Assembly: GCF_030816015.1 (NCBI RefSeq)
Contig: NZ_JAUSXN010000001.1
Location: 3,224,001 to 3,288,000 of the forward strand
Reading direction: 5' to 3'
Length of the DNA: 64,000 nt
Source: Pedobacter sp. W3I1
GTDB lineage: Bacteria; Bacteroidota; Bacteroidia; Sphingobacteriales; Sphingobacteriaceae
Of this stretch, positions 51,507 through 59,582 are shown one piece after another (position 1 is the first letter of the stretch; each line of letters opens with the position of its first letter). Below the pieces are notes generated by a model. The model was not told where the DNA came from. It was given only the letters and a program-made list of their open reading frames with translations, and did not search any database. Position numbers and translations under genes: made by a program.

Positions 51507-51580
51507 CGTCATGCTGAATTTAATTCAGCATCTATATGGGTAGCTCGTTAAGATCCTGAAACAAGTTCAGGAAGACGATT
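51507..51580. repeat. Palindromic repeat, related to 10785-10814
   Basis: It contains GCTGAATTTAATTCAGC and ATCCTGAAACAAGTTCAGGA, bounded by CGTCAT on the left and GACGAT on the right. The 297-base gap 51410-51706 holds this and two terminators. Confidence 0.7.
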
Positions 51581-51654
51581 GGTGGCTTCGTGAAACTTTG
51601 AAAGTCTAAATGGTATGGCTCTATCAGACTTCATAAGTCAATTTTGCCTAAACG

Positions 51655-51688
51655 CAAAAAGGGCCCTGGCATACCAGAACCCTTTTTG
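51655..51688. terminator. Bidirectional hairpin after the small H1-like gene
   Basis: CAAAAAGGG and CCCTTTTTG form the outer stem, with CCTGG / CCAG inside. It lies 18 bases beyond the stop of the minus-strand H1-like gene; T-runs are short (five). Confidence 0.65.
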
Positions 51689-51706
51689 TTTCTTACTCGC
51701 GAAATA

Positions 51707-51886
51707 TTATTTTCCAGAGTTTTTCTTGTCAGTTACTTCTGCACGGATTTCTTGTGCTAAAACTTTAAGATCTTGCATTGCTTTACGCACACGAGTACCA
51801 GCAGCTGCATTGCCAGCATTATAAAATTTTTCTACATCTGCTTCAATAGCAGCAACAGCAGCTTTAACTTTTGAGAATTTTTCCAT
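51707..51886 (-). CDS. Small histone-H1-like protein
   Basis: A 59-residue protein starting MEKFSKVKAAVAAIEADVEK and containing GTRVRKAMQDLKVLAQEIRAEV, ending DKKNSGK. It matches the short H1-like (Hc1-type) proteins conserved in Bacteroidota, which are abundant, basic and helical and are thought to bind DNA. It is too short to be found by long-ORF searches. It sits between the heme-uptake and phytochrome operons, with its own terminator, in the 51887-52068 gap from heme oxygenase, where I see nothing else. Confidence 0.85.
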   Translation of the reverse strand: MEKFSKVKAAVAAIEADVEKFYNAGNAAAGTRVRKAMQDLKVLAQEIRAEVTDKKNSGK

Positions 51887-52068
51887 CGCTAATTGATGTT
51901 TTTAAGGTTTAAAAAATTTATTTTTTCAATAATACATATTTACCTTGAATTAACAACAGAAAGCAAATATTTATTTGAAAGAAGTTTTGCACATTTACAC
52001 AATCAAAAAAATGCCCTGGCACTATTATAGAGGTATTTTTTCAGATTTTGGACCCAAAATCTGGTAAC

Positions 52069-52653
52069 TTAATTCAGTTGCTTCGATAAGTTGATCAGGT
52101 TATTGAAGGTTAAGTTGGCGCTATTTATACAGCGTTTATAATCTGCCTCTGCAACGGTCTGGTTTATTACAGAAACAAATATTTTCCATTTTGAGCTCAG
52201 CTCATCGCCATAAACACCGTAATAATTTATGCCACCTTCGTGATCCTTAAAATTTGGATTGGCTAAAATATGCCTTTTAATTACGTTTCCGCCCAATGTA
52301 GCCCCTTCTAATACATACAACGCACCTAAAACTTCGGCTGTATTTTTTTCTGGAACAAACAATTCGAAATCTAAACCAGGCAATGTTAAACTGTCTATAT
52401 TCCAATAATTTAAGTCTTGTTCTAAAGCAGTGAGCTTTAACCTACTTTTCATTTCCAATTGCTCAGCAATATCTGTATCTAACATATTGGCGAGCGTATT
52501 CTCTAATTTCTGGTGAATGATATAATTAATGGTTAACAGCTTTTTATACTGATCGATGCTTAAAGAATTGTTCATAATCTCATTAACAAACATTAAGGAT
52601 TCTAATGCTTTATGGTTTTCTGCTGTTTCAGCTCTCAATAAATTGGCAATCAT
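52069..52653 (-). CDS. bphO: Biliverdin-producing heme oxygenase (BphO/HemO type)
   Basis: 194 residues of the all-helical heme oxygenase fold. His14 in LLRAETAENHKALESLMF is the likely proximal heme ligand; the distal helix motif is LYVLEGATLGGNVIKRHI (GxxxxG). It would cleave heme to biliverdin, iron and CO with electrons from a ferredoxin. It is the last gene of the phytochrome operon; biliverdin is the chromophore of bacteriophytochromes, so it probably supplies the photoreceptor. Recovering iron from imported heme is a second possible role, given the heme-uptake genes nearby. Confidence 0.9.
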   Translation of the reverse strand: MIANLLRAETAENHKALESLMFVNEIMNNSLSIDQYKKLLTINYIIHQKLENTLANMLDTDIAEQLEMKSRLKLTALEQDLNYWNIDSLTLPGLDFELFVPEKNTAEVLGALYVLEGATLGGNVIKRHILANPNFKDHEGGINYYGVYGDELSSKWKIFVSVINQTVAEADYKRCINSANLTFNNLINLSKQLN

Positions 52654-52727
52654 ATAGGGATGTTTAATTCTTAAAAAGAAAAGATTCGGATTAATACCCG
52701 AATCTCTCCATGTGGATTTATAAAGTT

Positions 52728-53147
52728 TTAATTTAACCTAAGATGTTGGTTAAACCAAAAATCGTGTACCGAATGTACGCATTTAACCAGGTTCTCGTAA
52801 CCATCGGGTTTGGTAAGGTAAGCGTTGGCGCCAAATTCTATTGATGCTTTAACATCATCAGGATGATCTGACGTAGAGAACAAGATTACCGGTGTCGTTT
52901 TGAGATAAGGAATATCCCGTATAAATTTTAAGAGATCTAATCCTGATAAGCCTGGCAAATTAAAATCCAGCAATATTAATTTAGGCTTGGTTTTACTTTC
53001 AGCAAAATTTTGAAGTTTTTGTAACGCTTCTGTACCATCTTCAACAATAGTCAAATTCAGCGTATCCTTAACCTCTTGTACAGCACTTTGCATAAAAAAT
53101 GCATAGTCTACATCATCCTCCACATAAAATATATCTGGTGTTTTCAT
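52728..53147 (-). CDS. Single-domain response regulator (phytochrome partner)
   Basis: 139 residues, receiver domain only. The acidic pocket is EDD (10-12), the phospho-acceptor is Asp61 in LILLDFNLPG, the Thr/Ser switch is in VILFSTSDH, and the Lys is in YLTKPDG. With no output domain it probably works by protein contact, like the Rcp1-type regulators often encoded beside phytochrome kinases. Its ATG is one base after the bphP stop, so it is translationally coupled and its cognate kinase is almost certainly the phytochrome. Confidence 0.92.
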   Translation of the reverse strand: MKTPDIFYVEDDVDYAFFMQSAVQEVKDTLNLTIVEDGTEALQKLQNFAESKTKPKLILLDFNLPGLSGLDLLKFIRDIPYLKTTPVILFSTSDHPDDVKASIEFGANAYLTKPDGYENLVKCVHSVHDFWFNQHLRLN

Positions 53148-53148
53148 T

Positions 53149-55362
53149 TTATCTGTTTTTAAAAGCTACAAAAAAAGTCGATCCTACATTTAACTTACTC
53201 TCAAACCAAACCCGGCCCTTGTGTTTTTCTACAACCCTTTTTACAATCGCTAGTCCCACTCCTGTTCCTTCTATATCTTTAACATTATCCATACGTTTAA
53301 AAAGCTCAAAAACCCTGTCGTAATAACGGTTGTCAATTCCTATACCATTATCTTTAACGGCATAAATGATTTCCGCTCCATCTATATACGCAGAAATCTC
53401 AATTTTAGGTTTCTCTACCATGGCTGAGTATTTTACTGCATTACCAACCAAATTGTTAAAAACCTGTGCAATCATGGTCTTATCTCCTTTGATAGGTAGT
53501 AGTTGTCCCAAAACTAGTTCGGTACGATCGGCTTTAAAGGCAGACCACACTTCGCTTTTTATTTCTTTTAATAATGATTCGATATCAACGGTTTCAAAAT
53601 TTATCTCAGAACGCCCAACTCTTGCTAAATTTAGAATCTCTTTAATTAAGAAATTCATTTTATCTGCGCCTGTTAAAATCCTGTTGAGCATTTTCCTGCC
53701 ATTTTCATCAATGCTCATATTCCTAAGCATAAGCTCGGCATAAGTTTTTATTGAGGTTAACGGAGTTCTTAAATCGTGCGAAATGGTATAGCTAAAAGTA
53801 TCTAATTCCTCATAAGCGGCCTGTAGCTTTTCATTAAGTAACCTAATTTCGTTAGCCTTTTTATTGATATCGGTAATAATAATTTCGCGTATCCTTAAAA
53901 CCGAGGCGATTTCTTCAGCCATCCATTTTTCAGATGTATTATTAACTACCTGCGACCAGATTTCGAAAGATTTACGTGGAGATAGGCTCTGCAAACCATT
54001 TTCTGATGGAACTACAGGTTTTTCTGGATTTCCAGCCCAATTTACAGTAGTAAAAATTTCGGGTTTAAACCAGATGATCATTTCGCCCATCTCTTTATTT
54101 AATATACAAGAAAGAATTCCTGAGGCTATTGACTTGTATATTTTAGCTGGAGAATGGATTTCAGATAATCGATGGGTATAATAGATGGATTCATCATTGT
54201 TCGTTTTTAACCATTCAGCAAGTTCTTTTATTTCTTCTTCTGATGGCACATTTCCAATGGTTTTAAGTTCATTTTCAAAAATGATGGCTACACCCGAAGC
54301 TTTGGTTGCATCTAAAATAGTTCTTTTGTGGGTAGTTATGGCCTCTATTAAATACTTATCGCGGTTTAAGTGTTCTAAAAGGACATTGGCGGTACTTTTA
54401 AATTGCTCGATAACCTCTGCATCTTCTTCTTCCTGCCTATATTCTAATGCTGAAGAAAGGATCTGCCCGATTAATTTAGCGCCTTCTCTGGCTTTATAAT
54501 CTATAAACTTTGGACTATAGTTGTGACAGGCAATTAAACCCCATAATTCGCCATGAGAGATTAAGGAAATACTAAAACTCGAATGAACACCCATATTTTT
54601 CAAATATTGAATATGTATGGGTGATACTGCGCGTAAACCACCGTTGGTTAAATCAAGTGCTTCGTTTTCTTTAAAAGTAAGAATAGGCGAATCGGATATG
54701 TTTACATCAGCAATTAACCTGGTTAAATTTAGTTTATAAAGATCTCTGGCCTGTTTAGGAATATCTGATGCGGGATAATGTAATCCAAAAAATGGTTCTA
54801 AATCTGCCTCTTTTTCTTCTGCCACAACTTCGCCGTGACCATCATCTAAAAATTTATAGATCATAATCCGATCGTAATTGATCAGCTTTTTAACTTCTTG
54901 CGCAGCACCTTTTAACAAAGCCGAAATACTTTTACCTTGAAGCATAGATGAGGCAGAGCGACCAATAGAACTTTGAATGTCGAATTGTAAGGTTACTGGC
55001 TCAAACTCTAATAGCCAGTCGCTTTTTGATGAAGAAATAATCAAATAAAAAGAAAGGCCATTAATTTCAACAGGATGGGGACTGATGGCATCAAAGCTTT
55101 TACGGATAATACCCAGCTTAAGCAGGTCTTCAATATCAAAGGCTGGATTTTGTTGTTTAATAAACTGATTTAAGACCGAAAGTTGCTTGTTTAATAAGTT
55201 TCTGGCTTGTTCCATTAAAAAATCTCCGGCATTTTCACTAATGTAGGTAATGGACAAGCTGTTCTTATCAACTGCTACAAGAAAACCATGTGATTGAATT
55301 TTACCAGGAATATGAATGGGTTCTTTATCGCAATTGGTAAGATCTGCAGAAAATTTAGTCAT
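53149..55362 (-). CDS. bphP: Bacteriophytochrome histidine kinase
   Basis: 737 residues. The order is PAS (1-125), GAF (about 140-305), PHY (about 325-500), HisKA and HATPase_c. Cys11 in TNCDKEPIHIPG is the biliverdin attachment site; PASDIP is at 197-202; His250 (SPIHIQYL) and His280 (ACHNYSP) match chromophore-contacting histidines; the PHY tongue has PRKSF (462-466). The kinase has phospho-acceptor His529 in SHDLRTPL, then NNLVGNAVKYS, VKDNGIGID and GTGVGLAIVK. It should be a red/far-red photoreceptor signalling to the coupled receiver protein, with bphO supplying biliverdin. It is first in the operon. Confidence 0.96.
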   Translation of the reverse strand: MTKFSADLTNCDKEPIHIPGKIQSHGFLVAVDKNSLSITYISENAGDFLMEQARNLLNKQLSVLNQFIKQQNPAFDIEDLLKLGIIRKSFDAISPHPVEINGLSFYLIISSSKSDWLLEFEPVTLQFDIQSSIGRSASSMLQGKSISALLKGAAQEVKKLINYDRIMIYKFLDDGHGEVVAEEKEADLEPFFGLHYPASDIPKQARDLYKLNLTRLIADVNISDSPILTFKENEALDLTNGGLRAVSPIHIQYLKNMGVHSSFSISLISHGELWGLIACHNYSPKFIDYKAREGAKLIGQILSSALEYRQEEEDAEVIEQFKSTANVLLEHLNRDKYLIEAITTHKRTILDATKASGVAIIFENELKTIGNVPSEEEIKELAEWLKTNNDESIYYTHRLSEIHSPAKIYKSIASGILSCILNKEMGEMIIWFKPEIFTTVNWAGNPEKPVVPSENGLQSLSPRKSFEIWSQVVNNTSEKWMAEEIASVLRIREIIITDINKKANEIRLLNEKLQAAYEELDTFSYTISHDLRTPLTSIKTYAELMLRNMSIDENGRKMLNRILTGADKMNFLIKEILNLARVGRSEINFETVDIESLLKEIKSEVWSAFKADRTELVLGQLLPIKGDKTMIAQVFNNLVGNAVKYSAMVEKPKIEISAYIDGAEIIYAVKDNGIGIDNRYYDRVFELFKRMDNVKDIEGTGVGLAIVKRVVEKHKGRVWFESKLNVGSTFFVAFKNR

Positions 55363-55454
55363 ATATATTTGATGTTGCAGTGAATTAATTTCACGTCACA
55401 AATTAACAAATATTAAGCCTGTTTTTAGAATGACTCTAATTTGGTAAATTCGGA

Positions 55455-55483
55455 TTTGAGATTTATTTTTTATTATATATTTG
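55455..55483 (+). promoter_or_regulatory. Candidate promoter of the response regulator at 55510
   Basis: TTTG (55455-55458), 17 bases, then TATATTTG (55476-55483), an exact TAnnTTTG match. The predicted transcript start is near 55490, 20 bases before the TTG start. It lies in the divergent gap with bphP. Confidence 0.55.
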
Positions 55484-55509
55484 TTTGAATTTTTAAAATC
55501 ATCCCAACT

Positions 55510-55878
55510 TTGGCAAAGAAAAGTATTTTGGTTATTGAAGATAACCATGCAATCCTAGATGTTATAACCCTTATTTTAGAAAGCGAAGCTTTTAATGTTG
55601 ATGGATTAAACAAAGGTGCTGATTTTATTAACCATGTCCAGAAATTCAATCCAGACGTGATTATCATGGATATTATGCTGCCTGACGTTGATGGAAGGGT
55701 ACTTTTAAAAGAACTAAAAGATACTGCGACTACACAGCATATTCCCGTTCTAATGATTTCTGCCCGTTATAATGCTAACAACTACGCATTAGATGGAATA
55801 GAAGCAGATGATTTTATGGCTAAGCCTTTTAACATCGACGAATTGATGGATAAAATTTATGCACTACTGAGAAAATAG
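55510..55878 (+). CDS. Single-domain response regulator
   Basis: 122 residues from a TTG start (MAKKSILVIEDNHAILDV); there is no suitable ATG and a good promoter is 27 bases upstream. Receiver residues are Glu10/Asp11 in VIEDN, Asp54 in IIMDIMLPDVDG, Ser in LMISARYN and Lys in FMAKPF. It has no output domain. It is divergent from bphP (147 bases), so it may belong to the same light-signalling circuit, but another kinase could be its partner. It is convergent with mscS, the two stops being 4 bases apart. Confidence 0.9.
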   Translation: MAKKSILVIEDNHAILDVITLILESEAFNVDGLNKGADFINHVQKFNPDVIIMDIMLPDVDGRVLLKELKDTATTQHIPVLMISARYNANNYALDGIEADDFMAKPFNIDELMDKIYALLRK

Positions 55879-55882
55879 TTTT

Positions 55883-56689
55883 TTATTCAGGCATTCCAGG
55901 TAATTTTATTCCCCCAAGTTTTAGGTTTTTCATCAATACCTCCAAAAAAGAAAGTTTAGTATCTGTAAAACCATGCGCATTAACCCAAACATTTAAACTT
56001 GCTTTAAACCCGCTATCTTCTAAAGCAGACACACCTATTCTTCGTTCTGGTGTTATTAAACAAGATTTAAATTCATCGACCGTTTTATTGAAAATTGAAA
56101 CAATTTTTTCGTAATCGATACCATAACTAAATTTCATTTCTATATCCAATCGCCTAATACCTTCCCTACTGATATTGATAATCACTTCATTTGATAATTT
56201 ACTATTTGGAATAACTACCGTTCTGTTATCAAATGTTTTAACAATGGTATAGAATATTTGGATCGATGTTACCGTTCCTTCCATACTTTGGGCAATAATA
56301 TTATCGCCTACTACAAAAGGTTTCAGCAGTAAAATTAATACACCGCTGGCAAAATTTTGCAGGGTACCTGATAAAGCCAAGCCAGCCGCAACGCCGATAC
56401 CACCAATCAATACGGTTAAAAAAGTAAGCTGAATGCCAATAACCTGCATTACCGTAAGTGCCAATAAAATTCTTAGGGTAATCAGCATCAAGCTGGTTAG
56501 AAATGGTCGTAATGATGGATTTACATCTTTTCGGTGCATGCCGCCCTGCATCCATTTTCCTAATACTTTAATCAGCCATAACCCTAAAATAAGCAGTACC
56601 ACACCTAAAATTACAGATGGTCCTTTATCGATTATCCAATCGTAGGCTTTATTATAAAAGTGATTGATATTACTGGCATCAGTCTTCAT
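55883..56689 (-). CDS. Small-conductance mechanosensitive channel (MscS family)
   Basis: 268 residues. Three membrane segments lie at about 18-110, the third with the pore-lining pattern GGIGVAAGLALSGTLQNFASGVLILLLKPF (about 96-125); the beta domain follows (VGDNIIAQSMEGTVTSIQIFYT, VVIPNSKLSNEVIINIS). It releases solutes on hypo-osmotic shock. The length fits the E. coli MscS type. The downstream gene end abuts the convergent response regulator. A small Lys-rich gene precedes it on the same strand. Confidence 0.93.
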   Translation of the reverse strand: MKTDASNINHFYNKAYDWIIDKGPSVILGVVLLILGLWLIKVLGKWMQGGMHRKDVNPSLRPFLTSLMLITLRILLALTVMQVIGIQLTFLTVLIGGIGVAAGLALSGTLQNFASGVLILLLKPFVVGDNIIAQSMEGTVTSIQIFYTIVKTFDNRTVVIPNSKLSNEVIINISREGIRRLDIEMKFSYGIDYEKIVSIFNKTVDEFKSCLITPERRIGVSALEDSGFKASLNVWVNAHGFTDTKLSFLEVLMKNLKLGGIKLPGMPE

Positions 56690-56714
56690 AAATTAAGGAT
56701 TCTTCTTATAATGA

Positions 56715-56867
56715 TTACGGTTTTTTATGTTTAACGGGAGTGTCTTTAGTTACATTTACTTTTTTGGCATCTTTGGCTGATGTTACTTTATCATCAGCAC
56801 CCTTAGCTTTTGCATTTTTCGGTGCAGTAGCCTTGCTACTTTCTGCCGCTGTTTTAGAATTTTTCAT
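56715..56867 (-). CDS. Small Lys/Ala-rich basic protein
   Basis: 50 residues (MKNSKTAAESSKATAPKNAK... ending KHKKP), very rich in Lys, Ala and Ser/Thr, with no hydrophobic core, so probably disordered and polyanion-binding. It lies between mscS and the SpoIIAA-like gene on the same strand with short gaps (25 and 15 bases), which supports a real gene. It resembles the tail of the protein at 14005-14616 in composition. Function is unknown. Confidence 0.6.
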   Translation of the reverse strand: MKNSKTAAESSKATAPKNAKAKGADDKVTSAKDAKKVNVTKDTPVKHKKP

Positions 56868-56882
56868 ACGTGTTTTTAATAA

Positions 56883-57251
56883 TTAGTCTTCAGTATTTAG
56901 CCATGCTTTTGCATCTTCTATCTCTTCCGGTTTAAAGCCTTTAGATTTACCTGGCGTAGCTACTGTGAAAATATCAGTAAACCACTCCACTCCTTTTTCG
57001 GCACTTACTACGGCAATTTTTTTCCATTTGGTAAAATGCTGTAAGCCAGCTTTAACATCCTCTACCCATGCTCCAGCTGTGAAATTTTTTACGTCGGTTT
57101 CTAAGACAAGTAGATACCTGATTTCCTTAAATCGCTCAGCGGTTCTTTTCAAGCCGGTTAATAAAACGCTCTTTACATCGTCATTCGTCACTTCCCCAGT
57201 AGCTCTTACACCAAAAATATGATCTGGTAGTCCTGTTATTTCTGTTAGCAT
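56883..57251 (-). CDS. SpoIIAA-like (STAS/CRAL-TRIO-like) protein
   Basis: 122 residues from the ATG at 57251 (MLTEITGLPDHIFGVRATGEVT), preferred to a start eight codons upstream. The pattern VRATGEVTNDDVKSVL, IRYLLVLETDVKNFTAGAWVEDVKAG and KKIAVVSAEKGVEWF matches the SpoIIAA-like family (PF11964), a small alpha/beta fold of unclear role, often near stress genes. No phosphorylatable Ser motif of true anti-sigma antagonists is evident. It is probably co-transcribed with the small basic protein gene and mscS. Confidence 0.85.
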   Translation of the reverse strand: MLTEITGLPDHIFGVRATGEVTNDDVKSVLLTGLKRTAERFKEIRYLLVLETDVKNFTAGAWVEDVKAGLQHFTKWKKIAVVSAEKGVEWFTDIFTVATPGKSKGFKPEEIEDAKAWLNTED

Positions 57252-57385
57252 AAAATTTCGTTTAGTTAAGAACACACTAATTCGCCAAGATGTTTGCTAT
57301 TTAAATAAATTCTGAAATTGTGTAGCGGCAAAAACACTATCTTACCTATACTGTTATAGAAACAATATTTATATAAAACGATCCT

Positions 57386-58504
57386 ATGAAAACCAACTTG
57401 TTAAAACCTCTTACTCTTGTTTGTGGGCTGGCTGTTTTGCTTTCTGCCTGTACGGGCGGAACAAAAACGACTACCGTTACCGATTCGACTATAACTGATT
57501 CTACGGTAATGGCTGCATTAAAACCTGCAGGACCAGCGCCCGAATGGGGAAAAACAATAAAGCCGGAAATGCAGGTAGTTATCGAAAAATTAAGTAGTTA
57601 TGGAGATAAGCCTATAGAGACTTTAAGTGCTGCTGATGCGCGTAAGAATCATACGCCAACAGATGCCGTGATGGATTTGGTAAAACAAAACAACATCACT
57701 GTACCAGCTGCTAAGCTAGATACCATGGGTAAAGATATTGATGTAAGCGGAGGTAAAATCCATCTACGCATTTATACGCCCAAAGAAGGAAACGGACCTT
57801 ATCCACTCATTGTTTACTATCATGGTGGCGGTTTTGTGCTTGCCAATTTAGCTGTTTATCATGCATCTGCACAGGCTTTGGCCGAGCAGGTAGGTGCAAT
57901 TGTAGTTTCAGTAGCCTACCGCTTAGCACCCGAAAATAAGTTTCCTACAGCGCATAACGATGCTTTTACAGCTTACGAATGGGCAGTAAAAAATGCGGTT
58001 GATTTAAAGGCAGATCCGGCTAAGATTGCAGTTGTTGGCGAAAGTGCAGGTGGTAATTTAGCGGCAAACGTGTCCATTATGGCCAGAGACAAACACATTA
58101 TGCTTCCTGTGCACCAAGTTTTGATCTATCCTATCGCTCAGGCAGATATGAATACTGAATCATATAAAATGTATGAAAATGCAAAACCATTAAACAAAGC
58201 AATGATGAGCTGGTTTACGGAAAAATACTTAAACACTATGATTGAAGCGCAGGACCCTAAAATATCACTGGTTAATGCCAATTTAAAAGGGCTCCCAGCC
58301 ACAACCATTATAACGGCCGAAATAGATCCTTTACACGATGATGGTGTAATGCTGGCTGATAAAATGAAAGCTGCCGGGGTAAAAGTTGACAGTAAAAATT
58401 ATGAGGGCGTGACACATGAATTCTTTGGTATGGCGCTGCTTGTGCCAGAAGCAAAAGCGGCACAGGCTTATGTAGCGAATCAATTGAAAGCTGCTTTTAA
58501 ATAA
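57386..58504 (+). CDS. Alpha/beta hydrolase lipoprotein (hormone-sensitive-lipase family esterase)
   Basis: 372 residues. Lipoprotein signal ending LLSAC (Cys22), then a Thr/Ser linker. The hydrolase domain has the oxyanion motif HGGGF (146-150), the nucleophile elbow GESAGG (Ser220), Asp314 in AEIDPLHDDG and His344 in GVTHEFFG, the full family IV triad. It would hydrolyse short-chain esters in the periplasm or at the outer membrane. It is monocistronic, followed by a repeat. Confidence 0.92.
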   Translation: MKTNLLKPLTLVCGLAVLLSACTGGTKTTTVTDSTITDSTVMAALKPAGPAPEWGKTIKPEMQVVIEKLSSYGDKPIETLSAADARKNHTPTDAVMDLVKQNNITVPAAKLDTMGKDIDVSGGKIHLRIYTPKEGNGPYPLIVYYHGGGFVLANLAVYHASAQALAEQVGAIVVSVAYRLAPENKFPTAHNDAFTAYEWAVKNAVDLKADPAKIAVVGESAGGNLAANVSIMARDKHIMLPVHQVLIYPIAQADMNTESYKMYENAKPLNKAMMSWFTEKYLNTMIEAQDPKISLVNANLKGLPATTIITAEIDPLHDDGVMLADKMKAAGVKVDSKNYEGVTHEFFGMALLVPEAKAAQAYVANQLKAAFK

Positions 58505-58508
58505 GCGT

Positions 58509-58582
58509 TTTTAACCACAGATGGACACAGATAAACACGGATCTTGGTATCTGTGTCCATCCTTTATATCTGTGGTTAAATT
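58509..58582. repeat. Inverted repeat, family D
   Basis: TTAACCACAGAT (58511-58522) and ATCTGTGGTTAA (58568-58579) are perfect 12-bp inverted ends; GGACACAGATA and TATCTGTGTCC pair inside. It is the only copy in the window and lies in the gap between the convergent esterase and Ku genes. Confidence 0.8.
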
Positions 58583-58682
58583 ATTTTTTGAATTTGCCTA
58601 ACTACTACATTGCCTCAAGCCCCAAATGTATTTCTGGTTGTAGTACAAACCCTAAACCCTTTACGCTAACCTCTAAACCTAA

Positions 58683-59453
58683 CTATGCCCCTTTCTTCGA
58701 ACCCAAACTCTGCATCAATTGATCATACAAATCATCGCTTGAAGCTTTTTGAGGTTTCATCTTTTTAACCGTTGCTCGTTTTCCTTTAGCTTTTGCTTTG
58801 ATAATCTTTAATAATTCACTGCTGTAATCATCTTTAAAGGCACTTAAATCGAATTTTGAACTATATTGTTTAATCAAAGCTAAACCAACATCCATTTCCT
58901 TTTTGGTGATGGTAATATCATCAACCTTATTAATTTCTGATAAGCTCCTGATTTCCTGTTCAAATCTGATTTTTGTAATTACAATTACCTGTTCCATCGG
59001 ATGGATTACACAAAGATTTTCTGTGTTTCTTAATACGAACCTGGCTATGCCAGCCTTACCCGATTTCTCTAATGCCTTTAGCAATAATCCATAAGCTTTT
59101 TTACCCTGCTTTTCAGGCTCGGTATAATAAGAAGTTTCGTAATAAATAGGATTAATATCTTTTATATCAACAAAATTCTCCAGTTCAATAATTTTAGTTT
59201 TTTCAGGTGCAGCCTCTTCAAAATCGTGTTTATCTAAAATAACGTACCTGTCTTTTAAAAAATAGCCTTTAACTATTTTTTCATAAGGCACCTCTTTATG
59301 GCTATTTTCATTCACTCTTATAAATTTAATCTTGGCATGATCACGTTCATCGAGCATATCTAAATCGAGGTTACTATTCTGGACACCGGAAAACAACTTA
59401 ACCGGGATGTTTACCAAACCAAATCCAATCGAACCTTTCCATATTGATCTCAT
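58683..59453 (-). CDS. ku: Ku protein (non-homologous end joining)
   Basis: I choose the ATG at 59453 because bacterial Ku proteins begin MRSIWKGSIGFGLVNIPVKLFSG; the ATG eight codons upstream is not typical. 256 residues, normal for bacterial Ku, with the core beta-barrel blocks KIKFIRVNENSHKEVPYEKIVKGY and YYTEPEKQGKKAYGLLLKALEKSGKAG, and a basic C-terminal tail. Ku dimers bind double-strand ends and recruit LigD; no ligD is in the window. It is convergent with the esterase gene. Confidence 0.95.
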   Translation of the reverse strand: MRSIWKGSIGFGLVNIPVKLFSGVQNSNLDLDMLDERDHAKIKFIRVNENSHKEVPYEKIVKGYFLKDRYVILDKHDFEEAAPEKTKIIELENFVDIKDINPIYYETSYYTEPEKQGKKAYGLLLKALEKSGKAGIARFVLRNTENLCVIHPMEQVIVITKIRFEQEIRSLSEINKVDDITITKKEMDVGLALIKQYSSKFDLSAFKDDYSSELLKIIKAKAKGKRATVKKMKPQKASSDDLYDQLMQSLGSKKGA

Positions 59454-59582
59454 AGCTAAATATTTACTTACTAACAAGTGTCTAAATCAGATTGTTTTGG
59501 CTTTATTAAGCGTAAATTGAGGAAATTACAAACTATTTAGATAATACAATGTTATTTAAGTATCAAACCTATTTGAATACAT

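Noticed and set aside
51615..51824. 69-codon plus-strand ORF
   Set aside because: It overlaps the terminator and the antisense of the small H1-like gene.
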